From NCBI RefSeq assembly GCF_034424545.1, contig NZ_CP139970.1, forward strand, positions 3,720,001 to 3,784,000: a stretch of 64,000 nt of DNA, read 5' to 3'. Below are positions 26,029 to 35,008 of this stretch, piece after piece. The notes beneath the pieces were generated by a model that made no database searches, was not told the origin of the DNA, and was given only the letters and a program-made list of their open reading frames with translations. Made by a program: the position numbers and the translations under genes. Within the stretch, counting starts at the first letter, position 1. Each line of letters starts with the position of its first letter. Source of the stretch: Trinickia caryophylli. GTDB taxonomy: Bacteria; Pseudomonadota; Gammaproteobacteria; Burkholderiales; Burkholderiaceae.

Positions 26029-28127
26029 GCGGCATAATGGATTCGATCGATGTCGCGCGCGAGCGCGCGCTCGCGTGGCTGCAGCGGATCGGCCGGCACG
26101 GCGACGCGGTCGCCGCAATTCTCGTTGCGCTCATCGTCGCGATGATCGTCTTGCCGTTGCCCACCTTCGTTATCGACGGCGCGATCGCCGTCAATATCTG
26201 CATGGCGCTGCTGCTCGTCACGCTGGCGCTTTACCTGCCGAGCGCATCGGCGTTCTCCAGCTTCCCCGTGGTGCTGCTTTTCGCGACGCTGTTTCGGCTC
26301 GGCATCGAGATCAGTACGAGCCGTTCGATTCTGATGCGCGCCGACGCCGGTGCGATCGTCGAGACGTTCGGGCGCTTCGTTGCAGGCGAGAACGTGATTG
26401 TCGGCTCGATTGTCTTCATCATCATCGCGATCGTGCAATTCATCGTCGTGACCAAGGGTGCGGAGCGGGTGGCGGAGGTGGGGGCGCGCTTTTCGCTCGA
26501 TTCGATGCCGGGCCGGCAGATGGCCATCGACGCCGATCTGCGGGCCGGGCTCGCGCGTCCCGAAAGCGTGCCTCAACTGCGTGCGGAGCTCGCGCGCGAG
26601 AGCCGCATGCACGGCGCGATGGATGGAGCGATGAAGTTCGTCAAGGGCGACGCGATCGCTGGCCTGCTGATCGTGATGGTCAACCTCGCGGCGGGCGTGG
26701 CGCTCGGGGTCGCGCAGCATGACATGCCGTGGGCGGACGCCTTGCAGCATTACGCCGTGCTGACGATCGGCAACGGGCTCGTCGCGCAGATCCCTGCGTT
26801 GCTGATTGCGCTGGCGGCGGCTACCCTGATCACGCGCAGCGATGGGCAGGGACCGGCGCGAGCGGACACGGTCGGGCGGCGCATCGTTGCGGAGGCGCTC
26901 GCGGCACCGCAGGCCTGGATCGCCGCCGGCTGCGTGGCCGCACTTTTTGGCACGGTGCCCGGCATGCCGTGGTATGCCTTCGCTGCGCTAGCCGTGCCGA
27001 TGGTGGCGCTCGGCGGTGCGCGGTTGCGCCGCGAGCGGCCGCCGCGCGTGGCCGATGCGCCGGCGCGCGCCACCGCGGCGGCTGTTCCCGACGATCGCGA
27101 GCTTCGCCAGATCGTGCCGATCCGGCCGATCGTCGTGGCCGTCTCGCCCGCTACCGAGCAAGGCCCTCGTTTCGACGATCTGGCGCGAGCGGCGCGGCGC
27201 GCCCGCAACGAGATCGTCATGCGTTATGGTCTGACCGTGCCGGGCGTCGAACTGGAAGGCGACGGACTGCTCGAGGGCGATGCCTACCGGATCGCAATCG
27301 ACGAGGTCGTCGTGGCGACGGGGCGGTTTCATTGGGACTGCGTTTGCGTCGAAGCGGCAGTGCTTGCGGACCGCCCCGCGGTGCAGACCTGGCCGCAAGG
27401 TTATCCGCTTGTCGAAGGAGCGTCATGGATCGAGCGTGCGCAATGGACTGGCGGCGAGGCTGGTATGAACGCCGGAATCGAGCCGTTGGCGTACTTCTCG
27501 CGCCTCTTTGCGCAATTGCTGCATCGGCACGCCGCGAGGTTCGTCGGTGTGCATGAAGCGCAGTTGCTCTATGGCTGGCTGCAACGCGAAATGCCCGCGG
27601 CGGCAAAGGAGCTGGCGCAAGCCGTATCTTTGCCGCGCTTCGCCGAGGTGCTCAGAATGCTCGTTGCGGAACGCGTCTCGTTGCGCAACGTCAAGCAGAT
27701 CGTCGAAGCGCTGATCGCGTGGGCGCCGCAGGAGAAGGATACGGCGGTCGTCGTCGAGCACGTGCGGCTCGCTTTGCAGGCTCAGATCTGCCAGGAGTTT
27801 TCCCATGACGGCATACTCCATGCGTTCGTGCTCGAGCGCGAAGTCGAGGCGAAGATGCGTGCGTCGCTGCAGCAGACCGCACGCGGATGCCGGCTGGCCC
27901 TCGACCACGAGACGGCGGCTGCCATTCTCGATCAGTTGCGCTGTCTCGTTAATCGGCACGTGGCCGGCGCGATTTGGCCCGTGATCCTGACCACGCAGGA
28001 TCTGCGCGGCCCCCTGAGAGCTTGGGTGCAAAACGAGCTCTTCGACCTTTATGTCCTCTCATATGCCGAGTTGACGCCCACGCAGCGCGTTCGGTCGCTC
28101 GGCACGGTTGCACTCGAGGGTGGGTAA
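26025..28127 (+). CDS. sctV: T3SS export gate protein SctV
   Basis: 700 residues, FlhA/SctV family. The N-terminal half has the conserved membrane region (LPLPTFVIDGAIAVNICMAL, FPVVLLFATLFRLGIEIS) and the cytoplasmic loop (SLDSMPGRQMAIDADLRAG). The C-terminal half is the nonameric ring that receives chaperone-substrate complexes. The GTG start overlaps the effector stop (GTGA); an ATG at 26037 is an alternative. It is separated from the other export genes, converging on sctU. Confidence 0.93.
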   Translation: MSGIMDSIDVARERALAWLQRIGRHGDAVAAILVALIVAMIVLPLPTFVIDGAIAVNICMALLLVTLALYLPSASAFSSFPVVLLFATLFRLGIEISTSRSILMRADAGAIVETFGRFVAGENVIVGSIVFIIIAIVQFIVVTKGAERVAEVGARFSLDSMPGRQMAIDADLRAGLARPESVPQLRAELARESRMHGAMDGAMKFVKGDAIAGLLIVMVNLAAGVALGVAQHDMPWADALQHYAVLTIGNGLVAQIPALLIALAAATLITRSDGQGPARADTVGRRIVAEALAAPQAWIAAGCVAALFGTVPGMPWYAFAALAVPMVALGGARLRRERPPRVADAPARATAAAVPDDRELRQIVPIRPIVVAVSPATEQGPRFDDLARAARRARNEIVMRYGLTVPGVELEGDGLLEGDAYRIAIDEVVVATGRFHWDCVCVEAAVLADRPAVQTWPQGYPLVEGASWIERAQWTGGEAGMNAGIEPLAYFSRLFAQLLHRHAARFVGVHEAQLLYGWLQREMPAAAKELAQAVSLPRFAEVLRMLVAERVSLRNVKQIVEALIAWAPQEKDTAVVVEHVRLALQAQICQEFSHDGILHAFVLEREVEAKMRASLQQTARGCRLALDHETAAAILDQLRCLVNRHVAGAIWPVILTTQDLRGPLRAWVQNELFDLYVLSYAELTPTQRVRSLGTVALEGG

Positions 28128-28171
28128 GCCTGGCCGCCACGCCGCAACGAATGCCACGGGACGGCGGCGGG

Positions 28172-29269
28172 TCATGCGTGGAAGAACGCGTCGTCGATCT
28201 CCATCGGGGCAGACGGCGCGGACCCGAGCGCTTGTATTTCCTCGATCAGGCGGTAGACGATGGCCACGGCGCCATAGCAATCGGCGGGAATCGCCTCGCC
28301 GGTTTGCTCCTGCTCGAAAAGGCGCCGGGCCAGGGCACGGAAACGAAAGACGGGTATGCCGAGCGTTTGTGCTTCGCGGGTCATCCGTTCGGCGCTGGCA
28401 TCGGCCCCGCGAGCGGCCACGATCGGCGCGGCGCGCTCGCTGCCATCGTAGTAGAGCATGACGGCCAGATGTTCGGGATTGGTGACGATGGCGCAATGCT
28501 CTGGCCGAGCCAAAGCGGGCGGCAGCGCCATCGTCTCGGCCCGCACCGCGTGCTGGCGGGCGCGCACGATCGGGTCGCCGGTCGTATGCTTGAGTTCGTC
28601 GCGCAGGTCGCGATGAGACATGCGCAGCGTGCGCCGATGCTGTTGCCGAGCCAGCAGCGCGCTCAGTACCGCTGGCACGAGCAAGGCGGCAAGCAGTGTT
28701 CTGAGCAGAGCGTGCAGACTTTCCAGGACGCTTCCCGCGCTCGATTCGAATACATGCCAACGGGCCAATGCAACGATGAGGGGCAAGCGCTCGACAAAAG
28801 TGGCCAGCCCCGCGAGCGCCACGATCACGGCGGCGGCGAGTGCGACGCATACCGTCGTCATATTGCGGGCCGAGAAGATCTGCTTGAATCGTTTGCGCGG
28901 GTCGAGACGGTTCATCGAGGGCGTGAGCGATCGATACGCGAACGGGAGGCCGCCCGAGATCCAGGTGCCGGCGAGCACGCCGAGACAGGCGACTGCGCCC
29001 AAGGCGGCGAACGCCCCGGCCAATGACCGAACCGCTGCGGCGGCAAGCCGCCACACCGTCTCGAGCGTGAAGGGGCGAGCGATATCGTCGATAGTGGCCG
29101 CAAGCAGCTTCAGCCACGCATCGCAAGCGACGTCGGCCCCCGCGAAGCCGACCTCGATGCAGGCGGCCATGACGATCCAGGCGACGAGCAGTTCGCTGCG
29201 CGGCACGTCGCCTTTGCTGCGCGCGTCGCGCAGGCGCTTTTCCGTGGGAGGGAGCCGTTTGTCGCTCAT
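28172..29269 (-). CDS. sctU: T3SS export switch protein SctU
   Basis: 365 residues, FlhB/SctU family. Typical start (PPTEKRLRDARSKGDVPRS), four membrane helices, and a cytoplasmic domain that normally self-cleaves at NPTH to switch substrate class. Here the motif reads NPEH (264-267, in AIVTNPEHLAVMLYY). N and P, which carry out the cleavage chemistry, are kept, and T is replaced by E. Last gene of the long minus-strand operon; its ATG directly follows the sctT stop. Confidence 0.93.
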   Translation of the reverse strand: MSDKRLPPTEKRLRDARSKGDVPRSELLVAWIVMAACIEVGFAGADVACDAWLKLLAATIDDIARPFTLETVWRLAAAAVRSLAGAFAALGAVACLGVLAGTWISGGLPFAYRSLTPSMNRLDPRKRFKQIFSARNMTTVCVALAAAVIVALAGLATFVERLPLIVALARWHVFESSAGSVLESLHALLRTLLAALLVPAVLSALLARQQHRRTLRMSHRDLRDELKHTTGDPIVRARQHAVRAETMALPPALARPEHCAIVTNPEHLAVMLYYDGSERAAPIVAARGADASAERMTREAQTLGIPVFRFRALARRLFEQEQTGEAIPADCYGAVAIVYRLIEEIQALGSAPSAPMEIDDAFFHA

Positions 29270-30067
29270 TCATTCCCCACGCTTTTCGATGTCAAAGAGA
29301 TCCGCGGCGCGCACGAGGTGTTCGCCGACGAGATCGTCGACAGCTTGCAGGAAATCAGGAAGCATAAGCGCGGCGGTGACGAGCAGGGCGACGCTTTTGA
29401 ACGGCGAGGCGGCAACGTAAGTCGGAAGGCGCGCGCTCGCGCGCGACAGCACGGCAAAGCAGGTCTCGACTAGCAGCAGCGCAAGAAGAGCGGGCAACGC
29501 CAGGATGAGCGCATAGCGTGCCAGCAGGGCAGCGAGTTCTCCGGCGAGCGCGCTTGTGTCATGCGGCATGGGCGGTAGCCAGATCGTCGGCGGCCAATGC
29601 ATGAAACTGGCATAGACGATTGCGAGCACTGCGTGAAACGCGCCGGAGCGGAGCAGATAGACACAGGCAGCCTGCTGCAGCAAGGCGCCGAAAATCGACG
29701 CTTCGGCGAAGGCGGCGGGATCGAGCGCTTGTGGATTGGCGCCGCGCTGGTAGTCGAGCCATGCGCCGGCTGCCTCGACGGCCCACAAGGGGATGCCCAG
29801 CGCGACCGCGAGCACCAGGCCGATGCCGAGTTCCTTGGCAACGAGGCCCACGGCCTGCGCCAGCGGCGGCACGATGCCAGAGGACGGCAGCGCGGCAGCT
29901 ACCGGCAACGCGAGCGAGAGCGAGAGGGCGGCGCGCAGCAAGGGGGACAGCGAGCGCGGCGTGAAAAGTGGAACGACGATCAGGGTGGGGAGCCAACGCG
30001 CCGCGCACAGCGCGAGCGAGAAGACGAACGGAAGCGCCGATGGCGGGAGCACGCCGGCCGCGCTCAT
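29270..30067 (-). CDS. sctT: T3SS export apparatus protein SctT
   Basis: 265 residues, FliR/SctT family. Multi-span protein with family landmarks R(W)LPTLIVVPLF, GIPLWAVEAAGAWLDYQRGA and SPFKSVALLVTAALML. With SctR and SctS it forms the helical export gate. Start overlaps the sctS stop by ATGA. Confidence 0.92.
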   Translation of the reverse strand: MSAAGVLPPSALPFVFSLALCAARWLPTLIVVPLFTPRSLSPLLRAALSLSLALPVAAALPSSGIVPPLAQAVGLVAKELGIGLVLAVALGIPLWAVEAAGAWLDYQRGANPQALDPAAFAEASIFGALLQQAACVYLLRSGAFHAVLAIVYASFMHWPPTIWLPPMPHDTSALAGELAALLARYALILALPALLALLLVETCFAVLSRASARLPTYVAASPFKSVALLVTAALMLPDFLQAVDDLVGEHLVRAADLFDIEKRGE

Positions 30068-30339
30068 GACGCAAGCAGCGCCGTGCGCGCGAACACGTTG
30101 TCGACGAGACGAAGCAGCTCCGCCGCGATCGGGCGAGCGCAGACAGCGAGTGCGACACCTACGACAACGAGCTTGACGACGAACGGCAGTGACGGGTCCT
30201 GAATCTGGAATGCCGAGAGCAACACCGAAAATGCGACGCCGGCACAGGCGCCGACGAGAGCCAGCAGCAGCGACATCTTGAACGCGAAGAAGAGCGCCTG
30301 CTGAAAGAGGGCGAGCGAAGCGGGCATCGTTTCATGCAT
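30064..30339 (-). CDS. sctS: T3SS export apparatus protein SctS
   Basis: 91 residues, the usual size for FliQ/SctS. Two hydrophobic hairpin helices around a short polar turn with FQIQDPSLPFVVKLV, which is the family signature (QIQEQTLPF-like). Part of the R5S4T1 export gate. Overlaps both sctR and sctT. Confidence 0.92.
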   Translation of the reverse strand: MHETMPASLALFQQALFFAFKMSLLLALVGACAGVAFSVLLSAFQIQDPSLPFVVKLVVVGVALAVCARPIAAELLRLVDNVFARTALLAS

Positions 30340-31000
30340 GATACGAAAGCACGAGGGCTTGCAACAGTCTGCCCCATCCGTCCGCAGCGACGAACAGCAA
30401 CAGCTTGAGCGGCAGCGAGATCATCATCGGCGGCACCATTTGCATACCCATGGTCAACAGCACGTTGGAGACGAGCAGATCGATGACGATGAACGGGATG
30501 AACAGCAGCAGGCCGATCTCGAATGCCGCTTGCAGTTCGGATACGACGAACGACGGAACGACGACGCTCCAGTCGTTCTCGCTCGTTTGCGTGGGCGCGT
30601 GCGAGGGTGCGTTGCGCCGCACGAGATCGGCGAACCGCTCGCGCTCGTCGACGCGGCTTTGACGCAACATGAATTGCCGCAGCGGCTCCGCCACGGCGAG
30701 CGCCCGTTCGATCTGCTCCTCTCCCGATGGTGCCGTCGCGCGGGCGAATGCGGGTGCCGAGCGCCGGGCCTCGTCGACGCAGGCATTGAACGTGGGCGCC
30801 ATGACGAGCATCGTCGCCGCGAGGGCGATCGCATTGAGCGCCAGGGTGGAAGGTGCCTGCTGCACGCCGAGGGCGTTGCGCAGCAGCACCAGGACGACGG
30901 AGATCTTCAGATAGGAGGTCGTGACGATGGCGGCGAGCGGCAACAGCGAAAGCAGCGCCAGCAGCGCGAGGAGGCCTGGCGGACTGTGTTCGAGCATCAT
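30332..31000 (-). CDS. sctR: T3SS export apparatus protein SctR
   Basis: 222 residues, FliP/SctR family. Conserved features: TSYLKISVVLVLLRNALGVQ, the IALAATMLVMAP helix, and the C-terminal FIPFIVIDLLVSNVLLTMGM followed by KLLLFVAADGW. Core of the export gate. Tandem ATG codons at its start overlap the sctQ stop. Confidence 0.95.
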   Translation of the reverse strand: MMLEHSPPGLLALLALLSLLPLAAIVTTSYLKISVVLVLLRNALGVQQAPSTLALNAIALAATMLVMAPTFNACVDEARRSAPAFARATAPSGEEQIERALAVAEPLRQFMLRQSRVDERERFADLVRRNAPSHAPTQTSENDWSVVVPSFVVSELQAAFEIGLLLFIPFIVIDLLVSNVLLTMGMQMVPPMMISLPLKLLLFVAADGWGRLLQALVLSYHA

Positions 31001-32115
31001 GCGGGGACCGCACGTTGGTCGCGGTCCGGCCATTGCGTGATTTCGACGGCGAGCCGGCCGTCGAAATCGACCAGCTCGCCATAGCCGAGCGGCACGCCGT
31101 TCGCCTCGATGCGCACGCTGGGCGGCAACCCATTGTCCAGCCGCAACAGTGTGCCGGGGCCGATGGAGGCGACTTCGCCGAGCGGCAAAGTCAATGTGCC
31201 GAGCGAGAACGCGAGATGGACGGGCAGGTCGCCGGACGTGACGGCGGATGCTTCGGCGCGGTGGTCGGAAAGAGGGGGCGAAGCGTCGTCGGACATGTGT
31301 TGAACCTCGAAGCAATGGTGGTCGTCGCGCCAGCTCACCAGGAGCCGACGGCCGAAAAGCGTGATGCGGCCTCTGCCGGCCGTGTCGAAGCGCGGGTCCG
31401 GCGCGATGACGATGGCGCCGCGATGCAGGGCGCGATATTGCGCGACGGGCAGCGCGATCGTGGCTGCAAGCACGCGACAGCCACTGGGCAGCCGGCCGAG
31501 CCACGGTGGCGTGCCCGCGGTTTCGGGCTGCCATGGTCCGTCGTCGACCATGGCCAGAAAAGTCTGCGGGTCCGCCGCGAGCCGCATCGCCACACGAATG
31601 CCGCGCACGCTGCCCGTGAGGCTTGCGGTAAGCCATTCGTCGGAGGGGGCGCAAGGCGGCTCGCGATGCGCGACGGGGCCGCCGAGTGCCTCGTGAATAC
31701 CGGCGGGCAATGCGCCCAATGCATGATGTACGAATGCTTCGCGCGCCGCGGCGCTCGTGGCCCGAGCGACATCGATGCCCGTGAAAGCGATCAGAAACGG
31801 CACCGGGTCGAGCCATACGAGCGCCCCGAAGCGCGTCGTGACCGCGAGCGCATCGGCAACCGGCGGCAGTGGGTGGCCGATGAAGTGGCCGATGAAGTGG
31901 TCGGTGCGGTGGCCGGTGCGGTGGCCTATGAGCGAAAGCCGTAGGGCGAGCGTGGTGTCGGCACGATCGTCATCGCGGTCCGGGGCGCCGTCGTGGAGCG
32001 GGCACGTGCATGTGTACCGATGCCGTAGCCGGCTCGAGGCCAACGCGGCCGCATCGACGCGTCGTGGCATGAACGGGCCGGCTTTGCCCGCCGCTACGCG
32101 AACTGCGCTCACCAT
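30997..32115 (-). CDS. sctQ: T3SS cytoplasmic ring protein SctQ
   Basis: 372 residues. The C-terminal SpoA/FliN-like domain is clear (LPVHLAFSLGTLTLPLGEVA, then LRLDNGLPPSVRIEANGVPL). The N-terminal half is divergent, as usual. Forms the sorting platform with SctK, SctL and SctN. Residues about 62-81 are encoded by five near-identical 12-bp units, which give histidine/glycine-rich text (GHRTGHRTDHFIGHFIGH). Start ATG at 32115 overlaps the sctP stop. Confidence 0.88.
   Translation of the reverse strand: MVSAVRVAAGKAGPFMPRRVDAAALASSRLRHRYTCTCPLHDGAPDRDDDRADTTLALRLSLIGHRTGHRTDHFIGHFIGHPLPPVADALAVTTRFGALVWLDPVPFLIAFTGIDVARATSAAAREAFVHHALGALPAGIHEALGGPVAHREPPCAPSDEWLTASLTGSVRGIRVAMRLAADPQTFLAMVDDGPWQPETAGTPPWLGRLPSGCRVLAATIALPVAQYRALHRGAIVIAPDPRFDTAGRGRITLFGRRLLVSWRDDHHCFEVQHMSDDASPPLSDHRAEASAVTSGDLPVHLAFSLGTLTLPLGEVASIGPGTLLRLDNGLPPSVRIEANGVPLGYGELVDFDGRLAVEITQWPDRDQRAVPA
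31873..31932. repeat. Five 12-bp in-frame tandem units in sctQ
   Basis: Plus-strand units gtggccgatgaa, gtggccgatgaa, gtggtcggtgcg, gtggccggtgcg and gtggcctatgag follow without gaps. The unit length is a multiple of three, so copy-number changes would keep the frame and only lengthen or shorten SctQ by four residues. Confidence 0.85.
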
Positions 32116-32510
32116 GGCACGACCGACAATCTGACGGGGTGCTTCGCCCGCTCGCGCATGCGCGCTTCGAGCGCTTCGCGATTGCGCTCGGCCCAGGCCT
32201 GAGCGCGAATCGTCTCGACGCGCAGCGTCAGCGCGAGGATTTCCTCCGTGACGACGGCATGCAGCTCGAAGCGTCCGAGCGCCGGTAGCCTCACGGCTGC
32301 GATGATCGAGACGGCGGAGCCGATCTTGCCGGGCGCGGCTCCGACGGCTCCGGCCAGACGTTGTGCCAGGGGGCATGTCGCCAATAGCGCCTGAGGCGCC
32401 TCCGAGCCTGTCCCCCATGGGTGGGATGCGCCGCTCGTATGCGGCGCCAACGACGCCCGCGGGCCCGACACCTGCGCGACGATGGGTGGGGCGGTGCCGT
32501 CAATTCGCAT
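32109..32510 (-). CDS. sctP: SctP-like needle-length/substrate-switch protein
   Basis: 133 residues, short for SctP. A proline/alanine-rich first half (IVAQVSGPRASLAPHTSG) precedes a C-terminal domain (RLPALGRFELHAVVTEEILA) that resembles the T3S4 switch domain. Assigned mainly by position: N-O-P-Q order is conserved in T3SS operons. Overlaps sctO and sctQ. Confidence 0.65.
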   Translation of the reverse strand: MRIDGTAPPIVAQVSGPRASLAPHTSGASHPWGTGSEAPQALLATCPLAQRLAGAVGAAPGKIGSAVSIIAAVRLPALGRFELHAVVTEEILALTLRVETIRAQAWAERNREALEARMRERAKHPVRLSVVPW

Positions 32511-32943
32511 TGTCGTCGAGCCTCCCGCGCAGAAGATCGTCGACGAGCCGATACTTTTCGCGTTTGCGTGCCAGCGCGGCATAGCTGCGACGTGCCTGCG
32601 CCGACAAGGTGTGTGCATCGTCATACCGGGTTTGTGCCAGCGTAAGCGCGAGCCGCAATGCGTCGAGCCGGCGCGAGCATGCCGACGCCTGGTCGCGGAG
32701 TCGATCGAAGTCGGCTCCGCGCAACGTGTGCCCGTTGCCGAGCGTCGAGCGCCTCGCGGCTGCGGCGCCAGCCGCCTCGCGCTCGGCTGCGGCGAGAGCG
32801 AGCCGCGCATGCGCGAGCGCGGCGGCGGCCTCACTGACGCCGCGTGCAGCCCGCGCGAGCATCGTGCGTCCCGGTGCGAGCCGGGCGGCGCATCGGACCT
32901 CCAGCGCTCGCCATGCTTTGCGCTCAGCCGTGTACGGTTGCAT
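32500..32943 (-). CDS. sctO: SctO-like stalk protein
   Basis: 147 residues, almost wholly helical and highly basic, with two long coiled-coil arms (about 5-60 and 80-140; DRLRDQASACSRRLDALRLA). SctO proteins insert into the ATPase ring as a stalk, like the gamma subunit of F-ATPase. Sequence conservation in this family is low; the call rests on the coiled coil, length and place after sctN. Confidence 0.75.
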   Translation of the reverse strand: MQPYTAERKAWRALEVRCAARLAPGRTMLARAARGVSEAAAALAHARLALAAAEREAAGAAAARRSTLGNGHTLRGADFDRLRDQASACSRRLDALRLALTLAQTRYDDAHTLSAQARRSYAALARKREKYRLVDDLLRGRLDDNAN

Positions 32944-34324
32944 TCAGTTGCTCCATCGTTTGTAGCCATGACGACGCGACACGCAGGTCTTGCCGCAGGA
33001 AAGCGGCGATTCGCGCGTGCCGCGCGACTGCCTCGTCGTTGTCGGCATCAAAGCCGGTTTGGAATTCGCCCAGGGCAATCAACAACTCGAGATCGCGGTG
33101 ACGCGCGAGAAGATCGCGCAACCGTGCCGCTTGCGAGCGGTGCACGTCGTCCACGACGGCGTGCATGGTGCGGCTCAGACTTGCCAGCACGTCGATCGGC
33201 GGGAAATGGCCGCGCTCGACGAGAGCCCGCGACAGCACGATGTGCCCGTCGAGGAGCGAGCGCGCTTCCTCGGCGATCGGGTCGCCCGTGTCCGATTCCG
33301 TCAGTACCGTATAGATGGCGGTAATCGAACCATCGCGCGTGAGGCCGGCGCGCTCGGTGAGGCGAGGCAGCATGGCATAGACGGAGGGCGGAAACCCAAG
33401 GCGACCGGGCGGCTCGCCCGCTGCGAGACCGATCTCCCGCTGAGCCCGAGCTACGCGCGTCAACGAATCGACGAGCAGCAGCACGTGCTGGCCGGCTGCG
33501 CGAAACCCCTCGGCGATTGCCGTCGCGGTGAACGGCGCGCGCACGCGTTCGATCGCCGCGGCATCGGCCCCGGTCCATACGACGACCGTACGCGCCAGAC
33601 GCGACCGATCGAGTTCGCGCTCGAGGAACTCGTTCAACTCCCGTCCCCGTTCCCCGACGAGCGCGAGCACGACCACATCGGCTGCCGTGCCTCGCGCCAG
33701 CGCGCCGAGCAAGGTCGTCTTGCCGGCCCCCGGGCCTGCAAGCAACGCGATGCGCTGGCCGCGACCCAGCGTGGCGAGCGCATCGATTGCGCGCACACCC
33801 GTCACGAGTTTGTCGGCGATGCGGGGGCGCCCGGTTGGCGGCGGCGGAGCGGCGAGCACGGCTTGCCGGCGGCATTGCGCTGCGGGAGCGTCGACGCGTC
33901 GGGGATCGGCCGGATCGAGCGGATCGAGCGGCCGGCCGAGTCCATCGAGGACCTCGCCAAGCAGATGCGCGCCGACGGCGAGCTCGTGCCCGCGGCCCAG
34001 CGAGCGAACAGGTGTGCCCGGCGACAGGCCCTGCGTGCAGCCGAGCGGCGCGAGCAGCACATGCGCGCCATCGAAGCCGACGACTTCGGCCAGCGTCGGC
34101 CGAGCGTTTCTGTGGGGATGTCCGATTTCGCAGAGGTGGCCGATCGTGCAATCGGCGAGCCGCGCGCCGATCAGCGTCGCGCTGACGCGTTCGACGTGGC
34201 CGTATGCCTCGGCCAGCGCGGGGGCGGCGAGGCGTGCACGAGCGGCGTTCGTCCACGCCGCGAGGCGCGCGTCGATCCCGTGCATGCCTTCGAGCGAAGG
34301 CGGTGGCGACGAGGGCGTCACCAT
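32924..34324 (-). CDS. sctN: T3SS ATPase SctN
   Basis: 466 residues, F1-beta-like ATPase of the FliI/SctN family. Walker A GPGAGKTTLL, Walker B region VLLLVDSLTRVARAQREIGL, ALVGERGRE, and GSITAIYTVLTESDTGDPI. It strips chaperones and unfolds cargo at the export gate. Start ATG at 34324 overlaps the sctD stop; the 3' end overlaps sctO by 20 bp. Confidence 0.96.
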   Translation of the reverse strand: MVTPSSPPPSLEGMHGIDARLAAWTNAARARLAAPALAEAYGHVERVSATLIGARLADCTIGHLCEIGHPHRNARPTLAEVVGFDGAHVLLAPLGCTQGLSPGTPVRSLGRGHELAVGAHLLGEVLDGLGRPLDPLDPADPRRVDAPAAQCRRQAVLAAPPPPTGRPRIADKLVTGVRAIDALATLGRGQRIALLAGPGAGKTTLLGALARGTAADVVVLALVGERGRELNEFLERELDRSRLARTVVVWTGADAAAIERVRAPFTATAIAEGFRAAGQHVLLLVDSLTRVARAQREIGLAAGEPPGRLGFPPSVYAMLPRLTERAGLTRDGSITAIYTVLTESDTGDPIAEEARSLLDGHIVLSRALVERGHFPPIDVLASLSRTMHAVVDDVHRSQAARLRDLLARHRDLELLIALGEFQTGFDADNDEAVARHARIAAFLRQDLRVASSWLQTMEQLNATVHG

Positions 34325-34983
34325 GCGAGCTCTGCCGAATAAGGACCGGAAAATACAACGCGGCGCGGCTCGATACGCTCGAGCGTGAACGGGCCACGGC
34401 GGGCGCCTGGCACCAGCACGCGGCCGTCTTCGGTCACGACGAAGCCCGATGCGCCGCTTTGCACGCTGACGACCGCAAAGGGCGGTTTGCCCGGTTCGAC
34501 GCGAGCCGGATGGACGATGGCCCTGACCGTGCGCAATGGCGCGGCGTCGAGCGGCGCAGGCGCGCCCGGCGTGAATGCCTGCGCCTCCCGCAGCGCAAGG
34601 CGGGCATGATCGAGCGCGAACACGCATGCGGCGCCGAGCGCGAACGCGGCCGTGAGGCGTGCGCCGGAGCGCAGCCGCCGCGAGGATCGGGGAAAGCCAG
34701 CCGCCATGGTCGCTTCGTCCCATGGCGCGCCCTCGTTGGCGAAAACGGCACCGACCGGGCCGAGAGCGACGCGCAAGCCGGCCGCGACCTCGCATGGTGC
34801 GTCCGCGCCGCGCATGACCCAGCGGCCGGCCGTCTCGCGTGTGAAGGTGGCCGCGCAGGCCGGCATACCGGGATCGTCCAGCACGACATCGTTGTTTTCA
34901 TCGCTGCCGACGCGCACGGCATCGCCGTCGAGCGGAAAAGCCGTGCCACGGTGCAGCCCTGTCGTGATGCGCAGTTCCAGCAT
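34318..34983 (-). CDS. sctD: Short SctD inner-ring protein with FHA-like domain
   Basis: 221 residues. LELRITTGLHRGTAFPLDGD followed by VRVGSDENNDVVLDDPGM is the cytoplasmic FHA-like domain of HrpQ/EscD-type SctD proteins. A membrane helix follows near 112-130 (LTAAFALGAACVFALDHA) and then only about 90 periplasmic residues. Most SctD proteins are 350-430 residues with two or three periplasmic ring modules, so this one is strongly reduced. Located between sctC and sctN. Confidence 0.8.
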   Translation of the reverse strand: MLELRITTGLHRGTAFPLDGDAVRVGSDENNDVVLDDPGMPACAATFTRETAGRWVMRGADAPCEVAAGLRVALGPVGAVFANEGAPWDEATMAAGFPRSSRRLRSGARLTAAFALGAACVFALDHARLALREAQAFTPGAPAPLDAAPLRTVRAIVHPARVEPGKPPFAVVSVQSGASGFVVTEDGRVLVPGARRGPFTLERIEPRRVVFSGPYSAELAW

Positions 34984-35008
34984 GGGTTGTAGGCTCGGGT
35001 AATAACGA

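Noticed and set aside
31873..31932. Short regular repeats as a possible CRISPR array
   Set aside because: Units are contiguous with no spacers and lie in frame inside sctQ.
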